NCBI GenBank assembly: GCA_023301545.1
Contig: JALZUI010000048.1
Coordinates: 1-25,539, forward strand
Length of the DNA: 25,539 bases
Direction of reading: 5' to 3'
Source: Akkermansiaceae bacterium
Lineage (GTDB): Bacteria; Verrucomicrobiota; Verrucomicrobiia; Verrucomicrobiales; Akkermansiaceae
Positions 15,442-23,161 of the stretch are shown in pieces (the stretch's first letter is position 1; each line of letters opens with the position of its first letter). Made by a program: the position numbers and the translations under genes. The notes below the pieces were generated by a model that ran no database searches, was not told where the DNA came from, and was given only the letters and a program-made list of their open reading frames with translations.

Positions 15442-16488
15442 ATGTCTTTCTTAAAAAAACTCTCCAAACTCTTTGGATTCCACTCCTACGACATCGGAAT
15501 CGACCTAGGGACCGCCAATACTCTCGTCTATGTCAAAGACCACGGAATCGTACTCCGCGAGCCTTCAGTTGTAGCGGTCAAGGCTGGAACCAGCGAAGTT
15601 CACGCCGTCGGTGATGAAGCTAAGCGCATGCTAGGCCGAACCCCTGGAAACATTGTCGCCATTCGCCCAATGCGAGATGGAGTGATCGCTGACTTTGAAG
15701 TCACTGAGCAGATGCTCAAATACTTTATTGAAAAAGTTACGAAATCCAAAAGCGCAAGACCACGAGTGGTAATTGCCATTCCATCTGGTGTAACGGAAGT
15801 AGAGCGTAGAGCAGTAGATGACGCCGCTCGAAAGGCTGGAGCGAAAGAAGTTTACCTGATTGAGGAACCTATGGCTGCTGCCGTTGGAGTTGGCCTACCT
15901 ATTCAAGATGCATCAGGCAACATGGTCGTCGATATCGGTGGTGGAACTACTGAAATCGCGCTAATTTCTCTCTCTGGAATCGTTTACTCTCACAGTCTCC
16001 GTACAGCTGGGGATGATCTCGACACTGCGATCGCCCACACGATTCGTAGAAACCACAACCTCATGATCGGTGAGCGCACCTCCGAGGAAATCAAAATACG
16101 CCTAGGCTCAGCCTACGACACAGGCAAGGAAAATTCTATGGAAGTAAAAGGCCGTGACCTCGTCTCAGGCCTACCCAAAACCGTCACTCTTAATTCCAAA
16201 GACGTTCGTAGCGCTCTCATGCCTTCTCTGGAAAAAATTGTAGATGAAATCAAGGCCGCTCTTGAAAAATGCCCTCCTGAACTAGCCGCTGACCTCGTTG
16301 ACCGTGGCATCGTCCTAGCAGGTGGTGGAGCCCTCCTCCGCGGCTTAAACAAGCTCATCAGTGAGGAAACAGGCCTTCCCGTGCATATTGCAGAGGACCC
16401 GCTCAGTGCAGTCGCCGAAGGAACCGGAAAGTCTCTGTCCGAGCTCTCACTCCTTAAGAAAGTCGCCTCCAGCAGCTCTTCACGTTAA
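15442..16488 (+). CDS. mreB: Rod shape-determining protein MreB
   Basis: Bacterial actin that polymerises on the inner membrane and guides lateral wall synthesis. The ATG at 15442 gives 348 residues, matching the family (E. coli 347). The frame extends to a TTG at 15400, but the ATG is preferred because it yields the expected amphipathic membrane-binding start 'MSFLKKLSKLFGF' followed by 'YDIGIDLGTANTLVYV'. Actin-fold motifs: phosphate 1 'GIDLGTANT', 'IAIPSGVTEVERRAV', 'EEPMAAAVGVGLP', phosphate 2 'VVDIGGGTTEIA' and the adenosine motif 'GIVLAGGGALLRGL'. It heads the mreBCD-PBP2-RNase G operon; mreC starts 38 bp downstream. The gene is divergent from the YyaL-family gene. Confidence 0.97.
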   Translation: MSFLKKLSKLFGFHSYDIGIDLGTANTLVYVKDHGIVLREPSVVAVKAGTSEVHAVGDEAKRMLGRTPGNIVAIRPMRDGVIADFEVTEQMLKYFIEKVTKSKSARPRVVIAIPSGVTEVERRAVDDAARKAGAKEVYLIEEPMAAAVGVGLPIQDASGNMVVDIGGGTTEIALISLSGIVYSHSLRTAGDDLDTAIAHTIRRNHNLMIGERTSEEIKIRLGSAYDTGKENSMEVKGRDLVSGLPKTVTLNSKDVRSALMPSLEKIVDEIKAALEKCPPELAADLVDRGIVLAGGGALLRGLNKLISEETGLPVHIAEDPLSAVAEGTGKSLSELSLLKKVASSSSSR

Positions 16489-16526
16489 ATCATAGTCGTA
16501 GAGCTAGAACTACCTAGCACACTCTT

Positions 16527-17333
16527 ATGAAGCCCCTGCATGTCATCATCAGTATTCTATTTCTAGTATTGGCTACTTACGTCATCACTAGAAGCGAGAG
16601 AACTGTGCGTAACATTCAAGGGTCATACTTTAATCTTGTATCGCCTGTCATTAAAACGGGTTCCAATTTCGATCTCAAAATTCAGCGCTTCAATAAAGAA
16701 GTACAAACCTCAACCGCACTTGAAAAGCGCCTCGAGGGAATTTATTCCGAATTTGGACGCCTCCAGGCCACAGGTGCACGTTATAAGCAGATCGAGGAAG
16801 AAAATACTCGTCTGCGCTCGGCTCTTGAGCTTCAAAAGCGAAACCCTTTTGAACTCGTTGCCTCAACAGTATTAACTCGGTCTCCATCAACCTGGTGGGA
16901 GACAATAACCATCAACAAAGGGGAAGACAGTGGCATCGCTACTCAATTCCCCATAATCTCAGAACATGGATTGGTCGGCAAAGTTGACCGAGTCTGGAAC
17001 GACATCGCCACTGTTCTGCTCATCACCGACAGCTCCTGCTTTGTTTCAGCAAGGGTTGAAGGCACTCCCGAATTCGGAATCGTATCTGGATATCGTGGAA
17101 AGTACGGCGAGGAAGCACTTCTAAAACTTAAGTATCTATCCAAAGATATTTCTACCGCACCTGGAACCCGAGTTGTTACATCAGGTAAAGGAGGAGTTTT
17201 TCCCGATAACATTGAAATCGGAACTATAATCTCGATCGAAAAAGGGCCGCTCTACGCGGAGGCTATCCTTAAACCAAGTTTTAGCCTCACCGACTCAGAC
17301 CTCGTTTTCTCGATCATTACTACAGAGCAATGA
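16527..17333 (+). CDS. mreC: Rod shape-determining protein MreC
   Basis: A bitopic membrane protein that links cytoplasmic MreB to periplasmic PBP2 in the elongation complex. The 268 residues show one N-terminal membrane helix (about 4-21, 'HVIISILFLVLATYVI'), a coiled-coil segment (about 55-95, including 'RYKQIEEENTRLRSALELQ'), and a beta-rich periplasmic domain with family motifs 'WWETITINKGEDSGI', 'GLVGKV.RV', 'LLITDSS' and 'VVTSGKGGVFPDNIEIG'. Length and order are normal. The stop overlaps the mreD start by 4 bp (ATGA). Confidence 0.95.
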   Translation: MKPLHVIISILFLVLATYVITRSERTVRNIQGSYFNLVSPVIKTGSNFDLKIQRFNKEVQTSTALEKRLEGIYSEFGRLQATGARYKQIEEENTRLRSALELQKRNPFELVASTVLTRSPSTWWETITINKGEDSGIATQFPIISEHGLVGKVDRVWNDIATVLLITDSSCFVSARVEGTPEFGIVSGYRGKYGEEALLKLKYLSKDISTAPGTRVVTSGKGGVFPDNIEIGTIISIEKGPLYAEAILKPSFSLTDSDLVFSIITTEQ

Positions 17334-17950
17334 TCCGTTACTTTTTCGTAACTCTTCTCTTCCTGGCTGTAGGAGTAATTGCCCAGCAATGGATCTACGG
17401 CGCTAGCGTCACGCCATTCGGCGTTCCTATTCTGATCATTCCAGCTCTCTTCCTTTGTATTAGCTGTGCACAGAGCTACACCAACACCCTCATCTTCGCT
17501 GTTTTAGCAGGATTTATCTGGGACGCTGACCACACTCTTACCTCTTTTCAACTCCCTTTCCAACTAGCCGAAAACCGCGATATCGCCACTCCTGACAACC
17601 TTCGCTTTGGGTACAGTATTTTTCTCTTTGGCCTTACTGGATTTTTCATTAAATTCATCCAAGCGAGCCTACCGATCCGAGGCCTTTTCATTAACACCCT
17701 GCTCGTCGCCCTTTCCTTTCTTCTTTACCTCATCATGGAAGCCACCCTCTTCTGCTTTATTCAAGGTTCATTCCCTACCAACTTTTCAATCCTTCTCTTC
17801 ATTACAAAAACCGTTGGAATTTCCTCAATTATCGCTCCCTTCTGCCTCTATTTCCTTGGCCTTATCTGGCTAAAAATCACTCCAGATGAACGCCCTCTCC
17901 CTGCTGACCTAACCAGAGTTCTGAGTAAAAAAACACGTTATGAAAGTTAA
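17330..17950 (+). CDS. mreD: Rod shape-determining protein MreD
   Basis: An integral membrane protein of the elongation complex. The 206 residues contain about five or six hydrophobic helices (for example 4-18, 33-50, 54-66, 98-115, 123-145 and 155-185) and end in a polar cytoplasmic tail. Sequence conservation in MreD is low. Supporting evidence is the position between mreC and the PBP2 gene, the length, and 'LAGFIWDADH', similar to the 'G.l.D' turn of family members. It overlaps mreC by 4 bp and the PBP2 gene by 11 bp, so the three are translated together. Confidence 0.88.
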   Translation: MIRYFFVTLLFLAVGVIAQQWIYGASVTPFGVPILIIPALFLCISCAQSYTNTLIFAVLAGFIWDADHTLTSFQLPFQLAENRDIATPDNLRFGYSIFLFGLTGFFIKFIQASLPIRGLFINTLLVALSFLLYLIMEATLFCFIQGSFPTNFSILLFITKTVGISSIIAPFCLYFLGLIWLKITPDERPLPADLTRVLSKKTRYES

Positions 17951-19943
17951 ACGCTACCGGATCAGATTACTCGTCCTGCTCGCCTTAATGATTAGCGGGC
18001 TTTACTTCTTACTCGCTCAACTCAAGATCCTCCAGACTGAGCAAAAAGAGCGATGGACACAAAACGTCCCTACAGAAAGCGAAGAAACCATTCGAATCCC
18101 AGCCGTCCGTGGAGAGATCATAGACCGAACTGGAATTGTGCTTGCAAGCAACACACCCAACTACGAACTCGATCTTAATCTTTCCTCAGTCAAAGATTAC
18201 TACAAAGACACCTGGATTCCTAAGCTCGAACGGGAGACCGTAGCAAGTAGAGCAGGAGGTATGATAGGCACCCGTAATGAGACCGATATCGCCGCCATTG
18301 CTAACACTACCATTCTGCAACAACTGAAATCCTTCGGATTCGATAAAAAAATCTCCGAACGAGCGCTACGATCTCATTACGCGACACACCGTGGCTTAGT
18401 AGGGTTCAAATATTCAGATAGCCTTACCTTCGATGAATTCTGTATTCTTGCAGAAAACACCGCTAGCCTGCCCGGAGCAGAGGTCGCTATTCGCCCCCGC
18501 CGCACCTACCCATACGGTTCATTGGCTGGCCATGTCCTAGGACGGATTAAAGGATGGGCTAAGGGTGACATCCCTGAACATGAAAAGTCTATTTTCAGCC
18601 ATTACGTCGGAGATCCCTACGGAGACTCTGGCGTAGAGGCAACGATGAACGATTACCTCCGGGGAGTCCCTGGAAAACGAACTATTAATCGCGGTCCGAA
18701 AGGTGTTTACATCGGAGTTAAAGAAGAAATCCCCGCCTCAGCAGGCGCAACCGTACAACTGACTATTGACGCAGGATTACAATCCTACGTCGAAGGACTT
18801 CTGACCAATGTCGGACGTGGTGGAATCTCTGTCATAGATGTCAAAACAGGCGAAATCTTAGCGCTCGCCACCGTACCTACGATTAATCAAAACGATTACA
18901 TCCCGCGTATTTCCCACGAAAAATTCAAATATTATACAGATAATAAAGCCTCCCCCTTCCTGAACAACGCTATTCAAGAACACCAGCCTGGATCCGTCTT
19001 TAAGCTCCCCATCGCCCTCGCCGCAGCTCAAGCGGGGCTCACTACGTATTACCACAATTGCCGTGGATACGAAGCCTACGGTAGAGATCAGCGTAAGGTA
19101 CATTGTTGGCTCACTTCAGGACACGGATCACTCGGCCTTACCTCCGCTATTCAACGCTCATGCAACCCTTACTTCATGTCCCTAGCCAATAAAATGGGGA
19201 GCAAGCGCACTGTCGATATGTTCTCTCTCATGGGCTTTGGGCGAAAGACTGGAATTCAAGTTACTGGTGAGGAAGCTGGGATTGTACCGGGAAGTCTCGA
19301 CTGGAAGCGGAATATCCGCCCAGGAAGTAGTGTTACCCCAAGCACTCTCGCCAACCTCTCCATTGGACAACAAGACAGTAGCGCCTCCACCCTTCAAGTA
19401 GCGGCAGCTACCGCTGCTATTGCAAATGGAGGCAAGTACATGAAGCCCCGTATTATTAAGTCAGTCAAACATGCCCAAAAAGGACTTATTATTGATGATC
19501 AACCTGTACTAAAAGTTGATCTCACCAAGGAAGGAATCTCCTCCTCTGCCCTCAAAGTCATCCAGCGAGGGATGTGGCGTGCAGTGAATGAAAAGGCAGG
19601 AACCGCTAGACCTGTCTACTTTAGTAATTCCATTAAGGTTGCCGCTAAAACAGGTACGGCTCAAACCAATGAATTTGGACGAAAATCTAACAATGCTTGG
19701 ACTACTGCCTACGCGCCATACGACAACCCTCGATACGCGGTTTGTGCCGTTGTAATTGGAGGAACCTCAGGCGGAAAAGTTGCCGGACCTCTCGTTCGCG
19801 AAACCTTTAGAGCACTCTTTGCCGATTCTTTCCCTCAACCTCAAGTTATGGAAAACTACGCCGGCCATATTAATGGCTTGGATGAACTCATTTTAACTAA
19901 CCAGTTCCTCAAAGAGCTGGGACCAAACAACTCAGAACAATAA
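17940..19943 (+). CDS. mrdA: Penicillin-binding protein 2 (elongation-specific transpeptidase)
   Basis: A class B PBP that cross-links peptidoglycan during lateral growth. The 667 residues start with a membrane anchor (about 8-26), then the PBP-dimer domain ('IRIPAVRGEIIDRTGIVLASN', 'RPRRTYPYGSLAGHVLG', 'GDSGVEATMNDYLRG'). The transpeptidase domain has all catalytic motifs: Ser352-Val-Phe-Lys355 ('PGSVFK'), Ser407-Cys-Asn409 and Lys570-Thr-Gly572 ('AAKTGTAQ'). The central domain is typical of PBP2 (E. coli 633 residues). The partner glycosyltransferase RodA, often encoded next, is not in the window; an RNase E/G gene follows after 16 bp instead. It starts 11 bp before the mreD stop. Confidence 0.95.
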   Translation: MKVKRYRIRLLVLLALMISGLYFLLAQLKILQTEQKERWTQNVPTESEETIRIPAVRGEIIDRTGIVLASNTPNYELDLNLSSVKDYYKDTWIPKLERETVASRAGGMIGTRNETDIAAIANTTILQQLKSFGFDKKISERALRSHYATHRGLVGFKYSDSLTFDEFCILAENTASLPGAEVAIRPRRTYPYGSLAGHVLGRIKGWAKGDIPEHEKSIFSHYVGDPYGDSGVEATMNDYLRGVPGKRTINRGPKGVYIGVKEEIPASAGATVQLTIDAGLQSYVEGLLTNVGRGGISVIDVKTGEILALATVPTINQNDYIPRISHEKFKYYTDNKASPFLNNAIQEHQPGSVFKLPIALAAAQAGLTTYYHNCRGYEAYGRDQRKVHCWLTSGHGSLGLTSAIQRSCNPYFMSLANKMGSKRTVDMFSLMGFGRKTGIQVTGEEAGIVPGSLDWKRNIRPGSSVTPSTLANLSIGQQDSSASTLQVAAATAAIANGGKYMKPRIIKSVKHAQKGLIIDDQPVLKVDLTKEGISSSALKVIQRGMWRAVNEKAGTARPVYFSNSIKVAAKTGTAQTNEFGRKSNNAWTTAYAPYDNPRYAVCAVVIGGTSGGKVAGPLVRETFRALFADSFPQPQVMENYAGHINGLDELILTNQFLKELGPNNSEQ

Positions 19944-19959
19944 CAACATTTACCACAAT

Positions 19960-21561
19960 ATGATCAAAAAAATTAAAAAAGCCTTCGGATTAGGCGATGT
20001 GAATCCTCTCGAAGGAAACTCCATCGTCGTAAATGCCGAACAACTTGAACGCCGAGTATCTCTCATCGAGGACGGAAAGCTAGTCGAGTACAGCATTGAA
20101 CGCGAAGGCGAAGACAACATTGTCCACAGTATTTTCAAAGGCAAAGTAAACAACATCGAGCAAGGTCTTAAAGCCATGTTCGTAGATATCGGAATGGAAA
20201 AAAATGCCTTTCTCCACTTCTGGGACGCCATCCCCGAGGCCCTCAATAATTCACAAATGGAAGAGGTCCAACGTGCGAATCGCCCCACTAAAAAGAAGCA
20301 AAAGAAAATCACTGCCAAGGATATTCCTAGCCTCTACCCGAATGGTTCCGACATCATGATTCAAGTTTCTAAGGGACCGATCGGAACCAAAGGGCCTCGT
20401 GTCACAACTAACATTTCACTGCCAGGACGATACCTCGTCCTCACTCCTAACGTTGATCAATTCGGGATCTCTCGTAAGATCGACGCGCCAGAAGAGCGTA
20501 AACGACTTCGTAAAATCATGAACGAGCTCAGCGTCCCTGACGGAATGGGAATCATTATGCGAACGGTCGCCCAAGGACGTCGCAAGCGCCACTTTGTACG
20601 TGACCTCGCCATGCTCCTAGAGCAATGGGAAAACGTCACCGCTATCCGAGACGAAAACAAGGCTCCCGTACAAGTCTTCCAAGAGCCTGGAATCATCGAA
20701 AAAACTGCTCGTGACCTTCTCACCGACGAGATCGATCAGATCATCTGTGATGACGCGGAGACCACCGAGCATATCCGTGAATTAGTAGGTAAGGTCTCTG
20801 CGCGCTCCAAAAAAGATGTACACTACCTCCCTTCAAAGCGTGACATTTTCGAAAAAATCGGAATTCGACAACAGGTAGAAGAAGCGTTTCGCCGTCAAGT
20901 GATTCTCCCTTGTGGAGGCTACCTCGTCATTGATGAAACCGAAGCCCTCATCGCTGTCGATGTAAATACCGGCCGTAACCGTGGCGGAAAGGATGTTGAA
21001 AAAACAATCCTCGACACCAACGTTGAAGCTGCGGTGGAAGTTGCTCGCCAACTCAGACTGAGAAATATTGGTGGTCTAGTCGTAGTGGACTTTATCGACA
21101 TGCGTCACCGTAAGGATCAAAACACCGTTTACCGCCGTATTAAGGAAGAGCTCAAGAAAGATAAGGCTAAGACCCAAGTCCTCCAAATCTCGTCTATCGG
21201 CCTTATGGAAATGACCCGCCAGCGTCTCAATGAGTCCCTCCGTGAAGTCATCTACGAACCATGTGCATACTGTGAAGGCCGAGGCCGCGTGAAAACGGTC
21301 ATGTCCATGTCTATTGAAATCCAGCGCCAGCTCAGCACAATCATTGCAAGCCAACGCGACGAAATTGGAGACTTGGTTATCGTAACCAACAAAGACGTCC
21401 TAAACCGCTTTAAGCAGGAAGATTCCAAGCTTCTCGTCGAGCTCGAACGTTCTCACAATGGTCGCCTCATTTTCCGTGGAGCGCCAACTGCTCACCGTGA
21501 AGACTTCCAGATCCTTGATGCTAAGACTGAAAAAGTATTAGCTCAAAACGTAAAAGCTTAA
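19960..21561 (+). CDS. rng: Ribonuclease E/G family endoribonuclease
   Basis: A single-strand-specific endoribonuclease for rRNA and mRNA processing. The 533 residues correspond to the catalytic part of RNase E and to RNase G (E. coli 489), without the long C-terminal degradosome scaffold. An S1 RNA-binding region lies at about 40-130 ('IVHSIFKGKVNNIEQGLKAM'), with a Lys-rich insert ('RPTKKKQKKI') inside it. The 5'-sensor/RNase H part includes 'RYLVLTPN'. The DNase I-like domain carries the metal-binding Asp334 ('AVDVNTG') and Asp377 ('VVDFIDM'). The zinc-link Cys435 and Cys438 ('CAYC') favours dimer/tetramer assembly. It follows PBP2 by 16 bp and ends at a strong terminator, so it is the last gene of the mre operon. 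In E. coli rng also lies downstream of mreBCD. Confidence 0.94.
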   Translation: MIKKIKKAFGLGDVNPLEGNSIVVNAEQLERRVSLIEDGKLVEYSIEREGEDNIVHSIFKGKVNNIEQGLKAMFVDIGMEKNAFLHFWDAIPEALNNSQMEEVQRANRPTKKKQKKITAKDIPSLYPNGSDIMIQVSKGPIGTKGPRVTTNISLPGRYLVLTPNVDQFGISRKIDAPEERKRLRKIMNELSVPDGMGIIMRTVAQGRRKRHFVRDLAMLLEQWENVTAIRDENKAPVQVFQEPGIIEKTARDLLTDEIDQIICDDAETTEHIRELVGKVSARSKKDVHYLPSKRDIFEKIGIRQQVEEAFRRQVILPCGGYLVIDETEALIAVDVNTGRNRGGKDVEKTILDTNVEAAVEVARQLRLRNIGGLVVVDFIDMRHRKDQNTVYRRIKEELKKDKAKTQVLQISSIGLMEMTRQRLNESLREVIYEPCAYCEGRGRVKTVMSMSIEIQRQLSTIIASQRDEIGDLVIVTNKDVLNRFKQEDSKLLVELERSHNGRLIFRGAPTAHREDFQILDAKTEKVLAQNVKA

Positions 21562-21577
21562 GTATTCAGCCTTTCTC

Positions 21578-21615
21578 AAAAAGCCCGAGCTACATAATTC
21601 AGCTCGGGCTTTTTT
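21578..21615 (+). terminator. strong intrinsic terminator after the mre-rng operon
   Basis: A perfect 14-bp inverted repeat (AAAAAGCCCGAGCT / AGCTCGGGCTTTTT) with a 9-nt loop, GC-rich at its core, ends in six T residues. It lies 16 bp after the rng stop. The A run before the stem could make it work in the minus direction as well, but no minus-strand gene ends here. Confidence 0.93.
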
Positions 21616-21661
21616 ATAGACCACTCTGATAGAGTTTAATTTTATATCTTTTTGTAAAAAA

Positions 21662-21690
21662 TTGATAGAAACCATAGCGCTACATAAAAC
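21662..21690 (+). promoter_or_regulatory. sigma-70-like promoter of the ABC transporter operon
   Basis: TTGATA at 21662-21667 (5 of 6 to the -35 consensus), a 17-nt spacer and TAAAAC at 21685-21690 (4 of 6 to the -10). The ATG at 21697 lies 6 nt after the -10 box, so transcription would begin at or next to the start codon. No Shine-Dalgarno sequence precedes the ATG, which is consistent with a leaderless transcript. Confidence 0.45.
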
Positions 21691-21696
21691 ACTAAC

Positions 21697-22422
21697 ATGA
21701 TCGAAGTAACACAACTCTGTAAATCGTTCGGCTCAAAACGGGCTGTAGCAGATCTCAGCTTTCAGGTAAAAAAAGGTGAGGTCTTAGGGTTTTTAGGCCC
21801 CAACGGAGCTGGGAAGTCTACTACCATGCGCATGGTCTCTGGATACTTTCCTCCCTCCAGCGGAAACATCTCGATCTGTGGAGTAGACATTCTCAAACAA
21901 CCAGAACTGGCCAAGTCTAAAATCGGGTACCTCCCAGAATCCGCTCCCCTCTATGACGATATGACAGTAAAAGGTTTTCTCCGCTTTGCCGCTGAAATTC
22001 GGGGCTTACGAGGAGCTAGTAGAAAAGACGCTGTGGAACGGGCAATCGAAACCTGCTTCCTCCAAAAAGTAGCCCATCAATCAATCGATACCCTCTCCAA
22101 AGGGTACCGCCACCGCACTTGTCTTGCACAAGCGCTCCTGCACGATCCCGAAGTCTTGATTCTGGATGAACCAACCGACGGTTTAGATCCTAATCAAAAG
22201 CACGAAGTCCGTGAGCTCATCAAAAACCTAGGAAAAGAAAAGGCCATCCTATTTTCGACCCATATCTTAGAAGAGGTCGACGCCTCCTGTACTCGCGCCA
22301 TCATTGTAGATCAAGGCAAAGCCGTGGCTAATGGCTCACCTAGCGAACTCCGTGCGCAATACGGAATGGACTCCCTCCATGACATTTTCCGAAAAGTAAC
22401 CACCCTTGACACCGCTTCCTAA
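21697..22422 (+). CDS. ABC transporter ATPase, GldA-like
   Basis: A 241-residue ATPase of the ABC-2 class. Walker A is 'GPNGAGKST' (34-42), the signature is 'LSKGYRHR' (an atypical form common in GldA/CcmA-like proteins), Walker B is 'VLILDEPTDGLDP', and the switch His lies in 'LFSTHILEEV'. The 'YLPESAPLYDDMTV' segment between Walker A and signature is typical of this subgroup. With the permease, GldG-like and DUF4340 genes behind it, it forms the conserved operon often annotated as gliding motility transport. In non-Bacteroidota that operon is not shown to move cells, and the cargo is unknown. It has its own promoter and follows a strong terminator. Confidence 0.94.
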   Translation: MIEVTQLCKSFGSKRAVADLSFQVKKGEVLGFLGPNGAGKSTTMRMVSGYFPPSSGNISICGVDILKQPELAKSKIGYLPESAPLYDDMTVKGFLRFAAEIRGLRGASRKDAVERAIETCFLQKVAHQSIDTLSKGYRHRTCLAQALLHDPEVLILDEPTDGLDPNQKHEVRELIKNLGKEKAILFSTHILEEVDASCTRAIIVDQGKAVANGSPSELRAQYGMDSLHDIFRKVTTLDTAS

Positions 22423-22426
22423 ACCG

Positions 22427-23158
22427 ATGAATACCTTCACTATCTATAAGCGCGAAATGGCAAGCTACTTCGGCCAACTGACAGCCTATATCGCGATCTT
22501 TATTTTCTTAGTCTTCATCATGATCATGACCTTTGCGGTCACTCAGTTCATGCGTGTGGGCGACGCCAGCCTGCAATACACCTTTTTCTACTGGCACCCA
22601 CTGGTTTACGTTTTACTCGTCCCTATTGTAGGCATGCGAATGTGGTCAGAGGAGCATCGCTCGAATACGATCGAACTCCTAGGAACCTTCCCGATCAGTG
22701 TTTGGTCGACGATCTTAGGCAAATACTTCGCTGCCGCAACAGTATGGCTCGTGGCGCTCATACTTACCTTCCCTATCTGGATCACTACCAACTACCTCGG
22801 CGATCCGGATAACTTCGTCATCTTCTCGGGCTACCTCGGCAGCTTCCTCGTGTGTTGCAGCTTCTTAGCCATCACCTCGCTCATCTCGGCCTTTACCAAG
22901 GACCAAGTGGTAACCTTAGTGGTCTCCTGTTTTGTCTGCTTTCTCATCTACATGCTCGGCTTTGACCAAGTCGCTCGCTGGGTGCAAACTCTAGCGGGTA
23001 ATGAAGTTGCCGAGGTATTCACCGCTACTGGTGTGTGGGATCACTTTCGCTCCCTCAATGTCGGTAGCTTCCGCCTACAAGACTTCGTTTGGTTCGCCAC
23101 TGTCATCTCGACCGCCCTTCTGGGGACAAACTTCATCCTGAAATCTAAACGCGCCTAA
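22427..23158 (+). CDS. ABC-2 type permease, GldF-like
   Basis: A 243-residue inner-membrane permease with about six hydrophobic segments: near 15-40, 58-75, 103-125, 138-160, 168-188 and 220-240. The N-terminus 'MNTFTIYKREMASYFGQLTAYI' and the 'GMRMWSEEHRSNTIELLGTFPIS' loop between helices 2 and 3 match ABC-2 permeases of the GldF/NosY type. I chose the ATG at 22427. The frame can be extended to a TTG at 22406, overlapping the ATPase gene by 17 bp, but that start is less likely and adds a non-conserved 'MTPLPKP'. The GldG-like gene begins 3 bp after its stop. Confidence 0.92.
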   Translation: MNTFTIYKREMASYFGQLTAYIAIFIFLVFIMIMTFAVTQFMRVGDASLQYTFFYWHPLVYVLLVPIVGMRMWSEEHRSNTIELLGTFPISVWSTILGKYFAAATVWLVALILTFPIWITTNYLGDPDNFVIFSGYLGSFLVCCSFLAITSLISAFTKDQVVTLVVSCFVCFLIYMLGFDQVARWVQTLAGNEVAEVFTATGVWDHFRSLNVGSFRLQDFVWFATVISTALLGTNFILKSKRA

Positions 23159-23161
23159 GTC

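Noticed and set aside
22406..22426. TTG start for the ABC permease, overlapping the ATPase gene
   Set aside because: The ATG at 22427 is in the same frame and starts at the conserved N-terminus.
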